DNA of 32,346 nt from an uncultured Lachnospiraceae bacterium (lineage in GTDB: Bacteria; Bacillota; Clostridia; Lachnospirales; Lachnospiraceae). Below are positions 1-7,325 of the stretch, in pieces; the first letter of the stretch is position 1, and the number at the start of each line of letters is the position of its first letter. Below the pieces are notes generated by a model. The model saw nothing but the letters and a program-made list of their open reading frames with translations, ran no database searches and had not been told where the DNA came from. The translations under genes were made by a program, and so were the position numbers. The DNA lies in NCBI GenBank assembly GCA_944375845.1, contig CALWAW010000137.1, positions 1-32,346 of the forward strand. Direction: 5' to 3'.

Positions 1-1
1 A

Positions 2-127
2 AAACGCGCCAGGGAGCGCTGGAGCTTTTCGCGGCTCACCTTTCCCCACCAGCTGATGCGGGTGATTCTGCTGGAGCAGATCTACCGGGGCTTCCGGATC
101 ATACACGGGGAGCCGTATCATAAATGA
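2..127 (+). CDS. 3' end of an unidentified protein gene (5' truncated)
   Basis: An open frame enters from the left edge and ends at TGA 125-127, giving 41 residues. The tail is basic and aromatic and ends in GEPYHK, which looks like real coding sequence, and codon use matches the GC-rich neighbours. The 5' part is missing and I do not recognise the family from the tail alone. The next gene starts 65 bases downstream with no visible terminator, so the two may be co-transcribed. Confidence 0.5.
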   Translation, partial: KRARERWSFSRLTFPHQLMRVILLEQIYRGFRIIHGEPYHK

Positions 128-192
128 ATGTATGAAGGCTGCTGAGGACTGTGGAAGCAGAGACCGATGCTGTCAGAGAGGATGGAGGAAGC

Positions 193-723
193 ATGAAGCA
201 GATACTGGAGACGGAGCGTCTCTTCCTGCGGGAGCTTTCGTGGGACGACCGGGAGGCGCTCTGCGCCATTTTGCAGGATGAAGAGACCATGTACGCCTAC
301 GAGGGCGCTTTCAGTGACGTCATGGTGCAGGAATGGCTGGAGAGGCAGCTTTCCCGCTATGAAAAATGGGGCTTCGGCTTATGGGCCGTAATCCTGAAGG
401 GGAGCGGTGCGCTGATCGGTCAGTGCGGCCTTACCATGCAGCCGTGGAAAGGCGGGGAGGTGCTTGAGATCGGGTATCTGTTCAACAGGGCCTTCTGGCA
501 TCAGGGGTACGCCCTGGGGGCGGCGAAGGCCTGCAAGCGCTATGCCTTTGAGATTTTACAGGCGGACGAGGTATGCTCCATCGTGCGCGATACCAATTTC
601 CCTTCTAAACGGGTCGCCCTGCGAAACGGTATGCGCCGGGAGGATCGCTGGGTGAAGCATTACCGTAGCGTGGACATGCCCCATGACCGGTTTGTGGTGA
701 GAAATGACGGAAAAACAGATTAG
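193..723 (+). CDS. GNAT-family N-acetyltransferase (RimJ/RimL type)
   Basis: Predicted 176-residue acetyl-CoA-dependent N-acetyltransferase. It opens with the ETERLFLREL strand typical of RimJ/RimL-like GNAT proteins. The middle has an EIGYLFNRAFWHQGYALGAA stretch, the usual strand 4 / acetyl-CoA loop with a diverged Q/R-x-x-G-x-G/A motif, and the C-terminal part has SIVRDTNFPSKRVALRNGM, the usual N-x-x-S-x-x-x-x-x-K-x-G-M segment. I chose ATG 193 because GGAGGAA at 184-190 is correctly spaced; the longer frame from 151 has no such site. The substrate (ribosomal protein, antibiotic or small amine) cannot be read from sequence. The stop overlaps the upstream region of the next gene, which suggests an operon. 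Confidence 0.85.
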   Translation: MKQILETERLFLRELSWDDREALCAILQDEETMYAYEGAFSDVMVQEWLERQLSRYEKWGFGLWAVILKGSGALIGQCGLTMQPWKGGEVLEIGYLFNRAFWHQGYALGAAKACKRYAFEILQADEVCSIVRDTNFPSKRVALRNGMRREDRWVKHYRSVDMPHDRFVVRNDGKTD

Positions 724-739
724 ATTAACGGAGAAAATC

Positions 740-1621
740 ATGTACGAGCTTATACAGGTCACAGACAGAAGCTATTATATCCAAAGCCCCGCCAGGATCG
801 GCCTTTTCCGGCTGGACGATACGGACGTCTGCCTGATTGACAGCGGGAACGACAAGGACGCGGGGCGCAGGCTCCGCCGTCTCCTGGAGGCGCAGGGCTG
901 GAGGCTCAGGGCCATCTACAACACCCACTCCAACGCGGACCATATTGGCGGAAACAGATATTTGCAGGGGCAGACGGGCTGTAAGATTTACGCGCCGGGA
1001 ATCGAATGTGCTTTCACAAGGCACACGATCCTGGAGCCGGCCTTTTTATACGGCGGCTATCCCTGTAAGGAGCTGCGCCATAAATTCCTGCTTGCCGAGG
1101 AAAGCGGGGCGCAGGAACTTACAAAGGACGTGCTGCCCGAAGGCTTTGAGCTGATTCCCCTGCCCGGCCACTTCTTCGATATGGCGGGCTTCCGGACGCC
1201 GGACGACGTGGTCTATCTGGCGGACTGCCTCTCCAGCCGGGAAACCCTGGACAAGTATCAGATCGGGTTTATTTACGACGTGGCGGCGTATCTGGAGACC
1301 CTCGAGATGGTAAAAGGCCTCACCGCGAAGCTGTTCATTCCCGCCCACGCGGAGCCGTCGGAGGATATTTCAGAGCTTGCCGGGTACAACATCCGCAAGG
1401 TGCATCAGATCGCGGAAACGATTCTGGAGCTCTGCGCAGAGCCCATCTGCTTTGAGCGTCTCCTTCAAAGGCTGTTCGCGCAATACGGCCTCGTAATGAG
1501 CTTTGAGCAGTACGCGCTTGTGGGAAGCACCGTCCGTTCCTATCTCTCATGGCTTAAGGATACGGGACGGGTGAACGCCTTCTTTGAGGACCACATGCTT
1601 TTGTGGGAACGTTCTTTTTAA
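740..1621 (+). CDS. Metallo-beta-lactamase-fold hydrolase
   Basis: A 293-residue MBL-fold protein, probably a cytoplasmic metal-dependent hydrolase of unknown substrate. The metal motif is THSNADHIGG (His63, Asp67, His68), followed by the LPGHFFDMAG histidine, the VYLADCLSS aspartate and IPAHAEP, which supply the remaining classical ligands. Residue 65 is Asn where the canonical HxHxDH motif has His, so one zinc site may be altered. The C-terminal 80 residues look like the helical cap seen in glyoxalase-II-like and related families. ATG 740 is preferred over ATG 704 because CGGAGAAAA at 729-737 precedes it and the shorter protein begins at the first MBL strand. It follows the acetyltransferase by 16 bases. 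Confidence 0.8.
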   Translation: MYELIQVTDRSYYIQSPARIGLFRLDDTDVCLIDSGNDKDAGRRLRRLLEAQGWRLRAIYNTHSNADHIGGNRYLQGQTGCKIYAPGIECAFTRHTILEPAFLYGGYPCKELRHKFLLAEESGAQELTKDVLPEGFELIPLPGHFFDMAGFRTPDDVVYLADCLSSRETLDKYQIGFIYDVAAYLETLEMVKGLTAKLFIPAHAEPSEDISELAGYNIRKVHQIAETILELCAEPICFERLLQRLFAQYGLVMSFEQYALVGSTVRSYLSWLKDTGRVNAFFEDHMLLWERSF

Positions 1622-1634
1622 GGAGAAAACAAAT

Positions 1635-1907
1635 TTGAGAGGAAAATCTTTAAACGAGTTTATTGAAGGCTTGTATTATAATGCAGAAATGGAATTTGTT
1701 TATAAAGGAAAACAGTACTTGATTACAGGATATCTGTCAGGTGAAGATTATACGATAGAAATGACTGATATCAAGGATGGAAAAGAAATCTTTTCAACAT
1801 CTGATCAATCCAGACAGACATGTGTGGCCACATTTGAAAAAGCACGTATTTTTGGCGGGCTTACCATATTCGAGGCGGAAGATGAAATTGAAGTATTGTA
1901 CGGATGA
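1635..1907 (+). CDS. Small AT-rich hypothetical protein (90 aa)
   Basis: I do not recognise this family. The start is TTG 1635 with AGGAG at 1621-1625, nine bases upstream. The product is acidic and probably soluble, with alternating strands (MEFVYKGKQYLITGYLSGED and a later ARIFGGLTIFEAEDEIEV) and no signal peptide or membrane segment. The base composition is clearly more AT-rich than its neighbours (rich in AAA, GAA, ATT and TTT codons, by eye under 40% GC), while the flanking genes favour GC-ending codons. This suggests recent acquisition. Small acidic proteins of this shape include immunity-type proteins, but nothing here proves that. It lies tightly between the MBL gene and the next acetyltransferase. 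Confidence 0.7.
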   Translation: MRGKSLNEFIEGLYYNAEMEFVYKGKQYLITGYLSGEDYTIEMTDIKDGKEIFSTSDQSRQTCVATFEKARIFGGLTIFEAEDEIEVLYG

Positions 1908-1948
1908 TAACGACCGGCCTGGTCTGCGGCGGAAAGGAGCGTGGAATA

Positions 1949-2443
1949 ATGGAAGGCATCAGGATCCGAAGGGTTGAAAAGGACAAGTGGGGGTACCGCG
2001 CCCTCCTTCTTCTGGCCGACGAGCAGGAGGATATGATCGCCCGGTATCTGGAGCGGGGAACCATGTACGTGCTGGAGCTTTGCGGCGAAGGCCGGGCGGA
2101 CGGCGAGGGCGGTGAGAAGGCGGACGCCGCGGCGGCGGAGTGCGTAGTCACCGACGAGGGAAACGGCGTCCTGGAATTAAAAAGCCTGGCCGTAAGGCCG
2201 GGACATCAGGGAAAGGGCTATGGGCGGGCGCTGATCGAATTTCTGGAAAAGGAGTACGGAGGGAGCCATGAGGTTTTGCAGGCGGGCACCGGCGAGAGCC
2301 CACGGACTGTTCCTTTTTATGAAAAATGCGGCTTCACCTATTCCCACAGGATACGGGACTTTTTTACAAAAAATTACGATCATCCCATCGTGGAGGACGG
2401 GGTGCTTCTGAAGGATATGGTCTATTACAGGCGCAGGCTGTGA
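1949..2443 (+). CDS. GNAT-family N-acetyltransferase (YvbK-like)
   Basis: Predicted 164-residue acetyltransferase. The hallmark acetyl-CoA binding run is LKSLAVRPGHQGKGYGRALI, containing Q-G-K-G-Y-G, followed by VPFYEKCGF, the usual strand 6 / helix 4 motif. The C-terminal segment (DFFTKNYDHPIVEDGV, then LKDMVYYRRRL) resembles the YvbK branch of GNAT proteins. ATG 1949 has AAAGGAG at 1933-1939; the frame is open further upstream, to 1904, but without a good ribosome binding site. A low-complexity Gly/Glu/Ala insertion around residues 48-65 lies between the first strand pair and the core. The substrate is unknown. Confidence 0.85.
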   Translation: MEGIRIRRVEKDKWGYRALLLLADEQEDMIARYLERGTMYVLELCGEGRADGEGGEKADAAAAECVVTDEGNGVLELKSLAVRPGHQGKGYGRALIEFLEKEYGGSHEVLQAGTGESPRTVPFYEKCGFTYSHRIRDFFTKNYDHPIVEDGVLLKDMVYYRRRL

Positions 2444-2462
2444 GCGACCTGTATTTTATATA

Positions 2463-2490
2463 TTGATTTTTCACTGATACCGGATATAAT
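2463..2490 (+). promoter_or_regulatory. Sigma-A-type promoter for the lipoprotein gene
   Basis: TTGATT at 2463-2468 and TATAAT at 2485-2490 are separated by 16 bases in an AT-rich gap. The downstream lipoprotein gene begins at 2529 with AAAAGGAGGA just upstream. The -10 box is a perfect match and the -35 has four of six consensus bases. Confidence 0.7.
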
Positions 2491-2528
2491 AAAATCAGAA
2501 AATCGGTTTAATCAAAAGGAGGACGAAT

Positions 2529-3461
2529 ATGAGAAAAATCAGGCTTGCATGGGCTGTCATGCTGATCGTAGCGGCGCTTCTGTGCCTTTCCGCCTGCGGG
2601 GATTCAGGAAAAAAGTCCGCCGTGACCGGCGGCAATGAGACCACTGAGGCGGAGACCACAGAGAAGGAAGAGGAGACAACGGAAGCGGACGACGGCGGGG
2701 AGACGGGAAACGCCGGCGGAAAATACAGCACCATCGCCGAGTATGCGGCTTCTGACGAGGTCCAGGCAGAGATCGACGCCCTGAACGAGGGCCTTTCCGC
2801 GCAGGGAATGAAGGTGGAGGTTACAGGAGAGGGCAATCAGCTTGTCTACACCTATACATACAGCCCTGACACCAATACGGAGGGCTTCGAGGAGCTCCTT
2901 GCCGAGGGCCTTGCGTCCCAGGCGGATACATTCCGTTCCGTAGCGGCCAGCATCCCCCTGTATGTGGACGTGGAGGATCCCCTGGTGGTGGTCCGCTATC
3001 TGGATGCAGACGGAAACGAGATCTATTCCGCCAGATTCGATTCTGAGGGCGGAAACAGCCTGAGCGGCCAGGAAAGCGAAGAGAGCGCGTCTGGGCAGGA
3101 GACGGCCGCCACAGATTCTCCTGTCTCCGGAAAATACAGCTCCATCGAGGAATTCGCGGCGTCCCCCGAGGTTCAGGACGAGATCACCGGAATCAACGAA
3201 TCCCTTGAGTCCCAGGGAATGACCGTGGAGGTCGTGGGCGAGGGCAATAAGCTGATCTATAATTACTATTATACGGAGCTTGTAAATCAGGAAGGCCTTG
3301 GAGAGGCCCTTGAGGAAGGGCTTACGGCCGAGGCGGATACCTTCAGCGACGTGGCCGCCAGCATTTCCGAGGCGGTGGACGTGGAGAATCCCGTGGTGGT
3401 GGTCCGCTATATCGACGCCAACGGCGAGGTAATCCATTCTCAGGAATTCCCCGCTCAGTAG
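2529..3461 (+). CDS. Secreted lipoprotein with two DUF4854-like repeats
   Basis: A 310-residue predicted lipoprotein. A signal peptide (MRKIR, then a hydrophobic core) ends at the lipobox LSAC, with Cys23 as the lipidated residue. A Thr/Glu-rich spacer follows (residues about 35-62). Two homologous domains start at Gly64 and Gly201, each with the order GKYS, an AS-x-EVQ helix, SQGM or AQGM with VEV, a GEGN-x-L-x-Y strand, a Glu-rich helix ending in ADTF-x-x-VAASI, and VVVRY-x-D-A-x-G. I associate this pattern with DUF4854, whose function is unknown to me. It should sit outside the membrane. It has its own promoter and strong RBS (AAAAGGAGGA). Only three bases separate its stop from the next start. 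Confidence 0.82.
   Translation: MRKIRLAWAVMLIVAALLCLSACGDSGKKSAVTGGNETTEAETTEKEEETTEADDGGETGNAGGKYSTIAEYAASDEVQAEIDALNEGLSAQGMKVEVTGEGNQLVYTYTYSPDTNTEGFEELLAEGLASQADTFRSVAASIPLYVDVEDPLVVVRYLDADGNEIYSARFDSEGGNSLSGQESEESASGQETAATDSPVSGKYSSIEEFAASPEVQDEITGINESLESQGMTVEVVGEGNKLIYNYYYTELVNQEGLGEALEEGLTAEADTFSDVAASISEAVDVENPVVVVRYIDANGEVIHSQEFPAQ
2718..3455 (+). repeat. Intragenic tandem domain duplication in the lipoprotein
   Basis: Two copies of a roughly 109-codon unit start at 2718 and 3129, both with the identical 12-mer GGAAAATACAGC, and end near 3044 and 3455. The offset is exactly 411 bases (137 codons), so the frame is kept. A Ser/Gly/Glu-rich linker separates the copies. The protein copies differ at many sites, so this is an old duplication. 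Confidence 0.8.
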
Positions 3462-3464
3462 GCC

Positions 3465-4010
3465 ATGGATATCCATCAAAGCATCGAGGAGAGGGTCTCG
3501 TCCCTTCCCCTTCTGCAATACGCCTTTATACGTCCCGGCGAGCTGGTCTTTTCAGAACGGGTGCGGTATATCTGCGAGCACGAGTGCGGACGGTACGGAA
3601 CCTCCTGGGCCTGTCCTCCCGCGGTGGGCTCCGTGGAGGAATGCAAAAGACGGGCCCTGGGCTACGATGAGGCCTTCGTGTTTGCCACAGTATCCGAGGT
3701 GCCTGCGGGAGCGTCCTTTGAGGAGCTTTTAGAGAAGCGAAAAGGCCATGAAGAGGCCGCCGGAAAGATTAAGGGGATCCTTGAGGAGCTGGGCATGGAG
3801 ACGCTCATGCTGTCCACGGAATCCTGCGCTATATGCGAAAGCTGCGCCTATCCCGGCGCGCCCTGCCGCCATCCCGACCGGATGTTTCCCTGCGTGGAAA
3901 GCTTCGGAATTCTGGCGACGGCCCTGGCGGAGCGGTGCGGAATAGAGTTTATGTACGGAGACGGGGTCGTGACCTGGTTCGGCCTGGCCCTGTTCAGAAA
4001 AAAACAGTAA
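3465..4010 (+). CDS. DUF2284 predicted metal-binding protein
   Basis: A 181-residue cysteine-rich cytoplasmic protein of the DUF2284 type. Two Cys clusters stand out: CEHECGRYGTSWACPP near residue 38 and CAICESCAYPGAPCRHP near residue 122. The second resembles an iron-sulfur or zinc binding loop. Family members of this type are annotated only as predicted metal-binding; the reaction is not known to me. The start at ATG 3465 lies just after the lipoprotein stop and has only a weak Shine-Dalgarno sequence, so it may be translationally coupled. A rho-independent terminator follows directly. Confidence 0.85.
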   Translation: MDIHQSIEERVSSLPLLQYAFIRPGELVFSERVRYICEHECGRYGTSWACPPAVGSVEECKRRALGYDEAFVFATVSEVPAGASFEELLEKRKGHEEAAGKIKGILEELGMETLMLSTESCAICESCAYPGAPCRHPDRMFPCVESFGILATALAERCGIEFMYGDGVVTWFGLALFRKKQ

Positions 4011-4012
4011 AG

Positions 4013-4051
4013 AATCCTGTCCGAGGGAGAAATCCCCGGACAGGATTTTTT
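4013..4051 (+). terminator. Rho-independent terminator after the DUF2284 gene
   Basis: An 11-bp perfect stem (AATCCTGTCCG at 4013-4023, CGGACAGGATT at 4037-4047) with a 13-base loop is followed by a T run. It separates the accessory block from the spoIIIA operon. Confidence 0.92.
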
Positions 4052-4073
4052 GTTCTACCGCCGGGGACATGCT

Positions 4074-4081
4074 CATAGATT
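4074..4081 (+). promoter_or_regulatory. Possible sigma-E -10 element for the spoIIIA operon
   Basis: CATAGATT matches seven of eight positions of the sigma-E -10 consensus CATACAnT and lies 23 bases before the spoIIIAA start, where a sigma-E promoter is expected from the Bacillus operon. The -35 region at 4052-4060 does not match well, so this is tentative. Confidence 0.35.
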
Positions 4082-4103
4082 AGGGTAAGAGGCGGGTGAT
4101 GAT

Positions 4104-5060
4104 GTGGATGAGATTTTAAAGATCCTGGCGGGATCCCTCAGAGGTCCTTTTGAAAAAGCGGAAATTCCCTTTGAGAGCCTTCAGGAGATCCGGCTCCGGG
4201 CGGGGCTTCCCATCTTTCTGCGGATCGGCGGAAGGGAGTACGGCCTTAAACAGGACGGAGGTCTCGCGGAGGCGAAGGCTCCTGCGGCGGCCTTAAGGAC
4301 GGCAGAAGAGCAGGAGCTTAAGGAAACGCTGGAGTATGCCGGAAATTATTCCCTTTACGCTTATGAGGACGAGCTCCGGCAGGGGTATTTAACCATACGG
4401 GGAGGCCACCGGGTGGGCGTGGCGGGACGGGCCGTGTCCGAGGGGGGACGGATCCGGGCCATGCGCTTCGTGTCGTTTTTGAATATCCGGCTGGCCCATC
4501 AGGTGAAGGGCTGCGCGAGAGCGTTTCTTCCCTGGCTGTGGGAGAAGGACGCGCTTCAGAGCGCGCTGATCCTCTCGCCGCCCGGCGGAGGAAAGACAAC
4601 CCTTCTGCGGGATCTGATCCGGCTGATTTCAGAGGGAACAGAAGGTCGTCCCGGACGGACCGTGGCCGTGGCCGACGAGCGTTCGGAGCTTGCGGCCTGC
4701 TTTCGCGGGATCCCCCAAAACGACCTGGGCCCCAGGACCGATGTGATGGACGGCTGTCCCAAGGCCGAGGGCCTTTCCATGCTGATCCGCTCCATGTCGC
4801 CGGAGGCGGCGGCCGTGGACGAGATCGGCGGAGAGGAGGAGCTCCTTGCGGTGAGAAACGCGGCCCTGTGCGGGTGCAGGATCCTGGCCACGGCCCACGG
4901 CTCCTCGCGGGAGGAGCTTTTCCTGAAAAAGGGGTTTCAGAGGCTTTTTGAGGAAGGGATCTTCAGCAGGCTTGTGGTGCTGGCAGGAAGCGGACATCCG
5001 GGCACGCCCCTTGCGGTCAGCAGGGGCGACGGGACGCTCCTGTGGAAAAGGGAGGCCTGA
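4104..5060 (+). CDS. spoIIIAA: Stage III sporulation ATPase SpoIIIAA
   Basis: A 318-residue secretion-type ATPase, first gene of the spoIIIA operon. It is the presumed motor of the SpoIIIA-SpoIIQ channel between mother cell and engulfed forespore. The P-loop is SPPGGGKTTLL with PPGGGKTT at about residues 159-166. The Walker B-like segment is AAAVDEIGGEEE, and an ATAHGSS segment follows as in VirB11/PilT-like ATPases. Length is close to the roughly 307 residues of the Bacillus protein. The start is GTG 4104; the nearby ATG at 4108 is out of frame. The RBS is weak. The gene ends ten bases before the GGGAGG-led start of spoIIIAB is used. Confidence 0.95.
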   Translation: MDEILKILAGSLRGPFEKAEIPFESLQEIRLRAGLPIFLRIGGREYGLKQDGGLAEAKAPAAALRTAEEQELKETLEYAGNYSLYAYEDELRQGYLTIRGGHRVGVAGRAVSEGGRIRAMRFVSFLNIRLAHQVKGCARAFLPWLWEKDALQSALILSPPGGGKTTLLRDLIRLISEGTEGRPGRTVAVADERSELAACFRGIPQNDLGPRTDVMDGCPKAEGLSMLIRSMSPEAAAVDEIGGEEELLAVRNAALCGCRILATAHGSSREELFLKKGFQRLFEEGIFSRLVVLAGSGHPGTPLAVSRGDGTLLWKREA

Positions 5061-5064
5061 GGCC

Positions 5065-5586
5065 GTGTGGCTTAAGGCGGCGGGAGCCGCCTGCGTGGTG
5101 CTCTCCTGCACCGCCATGGGTTTTTTGAAGAGCCTGCGCCTGAACGGGCGGCTTCGGGAGCTTACGGAGCTGAAACGCCTTCTCGGCCTTCTGGAGGGGA
5201 TGATCCGCTTCGGGGGCGGAACTCTTGAGGAGGCCTTCGAGGTGGCGGCGGACCGGGGCAGTCCGCCCTACAGCGGCTTTTTTTCGGAGCTGGCGGCGCA
5301 GATGAAGGAATGCGGCGGGAAAACCCTGGGACAGCTCTGGCAAAAGGCCATGGAGACGAAGCTTGGCGCCTCCGGCCTTTCCGAAGACGAAAAAGCGGTC
5401 CTTCGGACGCTGGGGAGGGATCTGGGGTTTCTGGACCGCGAGGCTCAGCTTAAGGCCCTGGCTCTTTCGGAAGAACAGCTTGAGGAGGCCAGGGAACGGC
5501 TTCTTGAGGAGCTTCCGGCCAAAACAAAGCTTTATAATTATCTTGGGATCCTGGCGGGGGTGTTTATAACGATCCTGCTGATCTGA
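5065..5586 (+). CDS. spoIIIAB: Stage III sporulation protein SpoIIIAB
   Basis: A 173-residue membrane protein, essentially the length of Bacillus SpoIIIAB (about 171). It has an N-terminal membrane segment (AAGAACVVLSCTAMGFL), a long helical middle related to type II/IV secretion GspF-like proteins, and a C-terminal hydrophobic segment (YLGILAGVFITILLI). I chose GTG 5065 over the much longer open frame because GGGAGG at 5050-5055 precedes it and the first membrane helix begins right after. It lies four bases after spoIIIAA. It is expected in the mother-cell membrane facing the forespore. Confidence 0.93.
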   Translation: MWLKAAGAACVVLSCTAMGFLKSLRLNGRLRELTELKRLLGLLEGMIRFGGGTLEEAFEVAADRGSPPYSGFFSELAAQMKECGGKTLGQLWQKAMETKLGASGLSEDEKAVLRTLGRDLGFLDREAQLKALALSEEQLEEARERLLEELPAKTKLYNYLGILAGVFITILLI

Positions 5587-5598
5587 CAGGAGGACGAC

Positions 5599-5793
5599 AT
5601 GACTGTAAGCCTGATATTCAAAATTGCCGCCGTGGGGGTTCTGGTGTCGGTCATCAGCCAGGTGTTAAAGCACAGCGGAAGGGAGGAGCACGCCTTCCTC
5701 ACCAGTCTGGCGGGGCTCCTTCTGGTGCTCTACTGGCTGGTGCCCTATATCTATGAGCTGTTTGAATCCATAAGGGATTTGTTTTCACTGTGA
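5599..5793 (+). CDS. spoIIIAC: Stage III sporulation protein SpoIIIAC
   Basis: A 64-residue two-helix membrane protein. The first helix is LIFKIAAVGVLVSVISQVL and the second is LAGLLLVLYWLVPYIYELF. This is the usual size and topology of SpoIIIAC, and the same SVISQVLKHSGREEHAF-type loop occurs in the family. The RBS AGGAGG is eight bases before ATG 5599. It belongs to the spoIIIA channel complex and is related to the first half of SpoIIIAD. Confidence 0.95.
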   Translation: MTVSLIFKIAAVGVLVSVISQVLKHSGREEHAFLTSLAGLLLVLYWLVPYIYELFESIRDLFSL

Positions 5794-5806
5794 AAGGAGA
5801 CAGGCC

Positions 5807-6187
5807 ATGATCAAGATCGCGGCGGTGGGGGTGGCGGCTGTGCTGGCGGCCGTTTTTCTGAGGGAGCAGGCGCCCCAGTTCGGAAGCTGCGTGATTCTTG
5901 GGGCGGGGCTTCTGCTCTTTGCATTCGGTTTCAGAAAACTGGAGTCGGTGGTGGACTCCCTGAGGGAGGTGGGAGCGTCCGTCGCCTTCGAGAGCCGCTA
6001 TCTGGAAATCCTTTTTAAAATGCTGGGGGTCAGCTATCTGTCCGAGTTCGCGGCGTCCCTGTGCAAAGACAGCGGCTATACCTCGGTAGCGGGCCAGATT
6101 CAGACCCTGGGAAAGCTCACGGTCATCGCCATCAGCATGCCGGTGATCCTCTCACTCCTGGAGCTTTTGGGGGAGCTTTTCCCGTGA
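5807..6187 (+). CDS. spoIIIAD: Stage III sporulation protein SpoIIIAD
   Basis: A 126-residue membrane protein of normal family length. Hydrophobic segments are at about residues 3-18, 27-44 and 104-122, with the characteristic SRYLEILFKMLGVSYLSEFA stretch between them. The start at ATG 5807 follows AAAGGAGA. Its TGA stop overlaps the GTG start of spoIIIAE (GTGA at 6184-6187), which indicates translational coupling of these channel subunits. Confidence 0.95.
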   Translation: MIKIAAVGVAAVLAAVFLREQAPQFGSCVILGAGLLLFAFGFRKLESVVDSLREVGASVAFESRYLEILFKMLGVSYLSEFAASLCKDSGYTSVAGQIQTLGKLTVIAISMPVILSLLELLGELFP

Positions 6188-7314
6188 GGCGGGGCGCGGT
6201 AATCCTTCTTGCGGCAGCCCTTTTGTGGATGCTTATGGCAGGAAGGGCCAAGGCGTCGGAGAGCTCCGGCGGCGCGGAGGCGCAGTACGACTACAGCGGG
6301 GCCCAGGAGGCCCTCGACGAGGCCATGGACGAGGCTCCCTCCTTTTCCGGCCTCGTGGAGGATTTTATGGCCGGGAGGGCGAAAGAGGCCCTGGGACAGC
6401 TTCCCCGGTATCTGAAGGATTCTCTTTTTTCTGAGATCGCCGCGGCCGGGAACAGTCTGGGACAGCTTCTGGCGGTGGCGGCGGTGGGGGCGCTGTTTTC
6501 GGGGCTCGCGTCTGCCTTTCAGAACAGGCAGACGGGGGAGACCGGATTTTATGTGACCTATCTGCTCCTCATCTCCCTTTTGCTTCCTGCCTTTCAGGCG
6601 GCGGCCTCGGTGGCGGAGGAGGCGGTATCCCGCGCCATGGGCTTTATGGCGGCCCTGCTCCCGGCCTTCACCCTTTCCATGGCCGCGGCGGGAAAGACCA
6701 TGACCTCCGTATTTTCTTATGAGTTTGTGATGGCGGCCATCAGCGTCTGCCAGTGGATGTTCGGGAACCTGTTCCTTCCCGGCATCCGGGTGTACGTGGT
6801 GCTTGCCCTGGTGGGCCATATCACAAAGGAGGAGATCTTAACGAAGCTCACAGAGCTTCTTGAGCTTTTGCTTGGCTGGGGGCTCAAGGCCCTGGCGGGG
6901 TTCGTGGTGGGCATCGGAGCAGTCCAGAGCCTGGTGCTTCCTATGGCGGACTCTTTGAAAACGGGAGCGGTCACAAAGCTTCTTGGCGCCATTCCCGGTA
7001 TCGGAGGCGGCGCAGGGGCGGCGGCAAGCCTGGCGGCGGGCACGGCCTCCCTCATAAAGAACAGCATCGGCGCGGCGGCCCTGGTGGCCCTTTTGCTGCT
7101 GGGAGCCGTCCCGGTCCTGAAGCTTTTGGTGATCACCCTTCTCCACCACGGCGCGGCGGCCCTCTTGCAGCCCGCCGCCGACGAGCGGGTGACGGAGTGC
7201 CTTTCAGGAGTGGCCGGGGGGACCAGGCTTCTTTTAAGGGTCACGGCGGTCTCCGTGGGGATGATGCTTCTTACGGTGGGGCTTTTATGCGCCTCCACGT
7301 CCATACAGCTATAG
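6184..7314 (+). CDS. spoIIIAE: Stage III sporulation protein SpoIIIAE
   Basis: A 376-residue polytopic membrane protein, slightly shorter than Bacillus SpoIIIAE (about 399). An N-terminal signal-like helix (AVILLAAALLWMLMAG) precedes an extracytoplasmic region with DYSGAQEALDEAM. Many hydrophobic helices follow, including a Gly/Ala-rich loop around GAIPGIGGGAGAAASL. I chose GTG 6184 over the upstream ATG 6061 because 6061-6183 is inside spoIIIAD in another frame and codes for low-quality sequence, and the GTGA overlap is typical of this operon. Confidence 0.94.
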   Translation: MRRGAVILLAAALLWMLMAGRAKASESSGGAEAQYDYSGAQEALDEAMDEAPSFSGLVEDFMAGRAKEALGQLPRYLKDSLFSEIAAAGNSLGQLLAVAAVGALFSGLASAFQNRQTGETGFYVTYLLLISLLLPAFQAAASVAEEAVSRAMGFMAALLPAFTLSMAAAGKTMTSVFSYEFVMAAISVCQWMFGNLFLPGIRVYVVLALVGHITKEEILTKLTELLELLLGWGLKALAGFVVGIGAVQSLVLPMADSLKTGAVTKLLGAIPGIGGGAGAAASLAAGTASLIKNSIGAAALVALLLLGAVPVLKLLVITLLHHGAAALLQPAADERVTECLSGVAGGTRLLLRVTAVSVGMMLLTVGLLCASTSIQL

Positions 7315-7325
7315 GGGGGTGAGCC

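Noticed and set aside
2604..3518. Long minus-strand open frame (304 codons) opposite the lipoprotein gene
   Set aside because: It mirrors the GC-rich repeat gene, has no RBS or recognisable domain, and the plus-strand lipoprotein is clearly real.
4948..5064. Upstream extension of the spoIIIAB frame
   Set aside because: It overlaps the spoIIIAA coding end, lacks family similarity and would put 39 extra residues before the first membrane helix; GTG 5065 has a good RBS.
6061..6183. Upstream extension of the spoIIIAE frame
   Set aside because: It lies inside spoIIIAD in another frame and reads as low-complexity His/Pro/Gly sequence.
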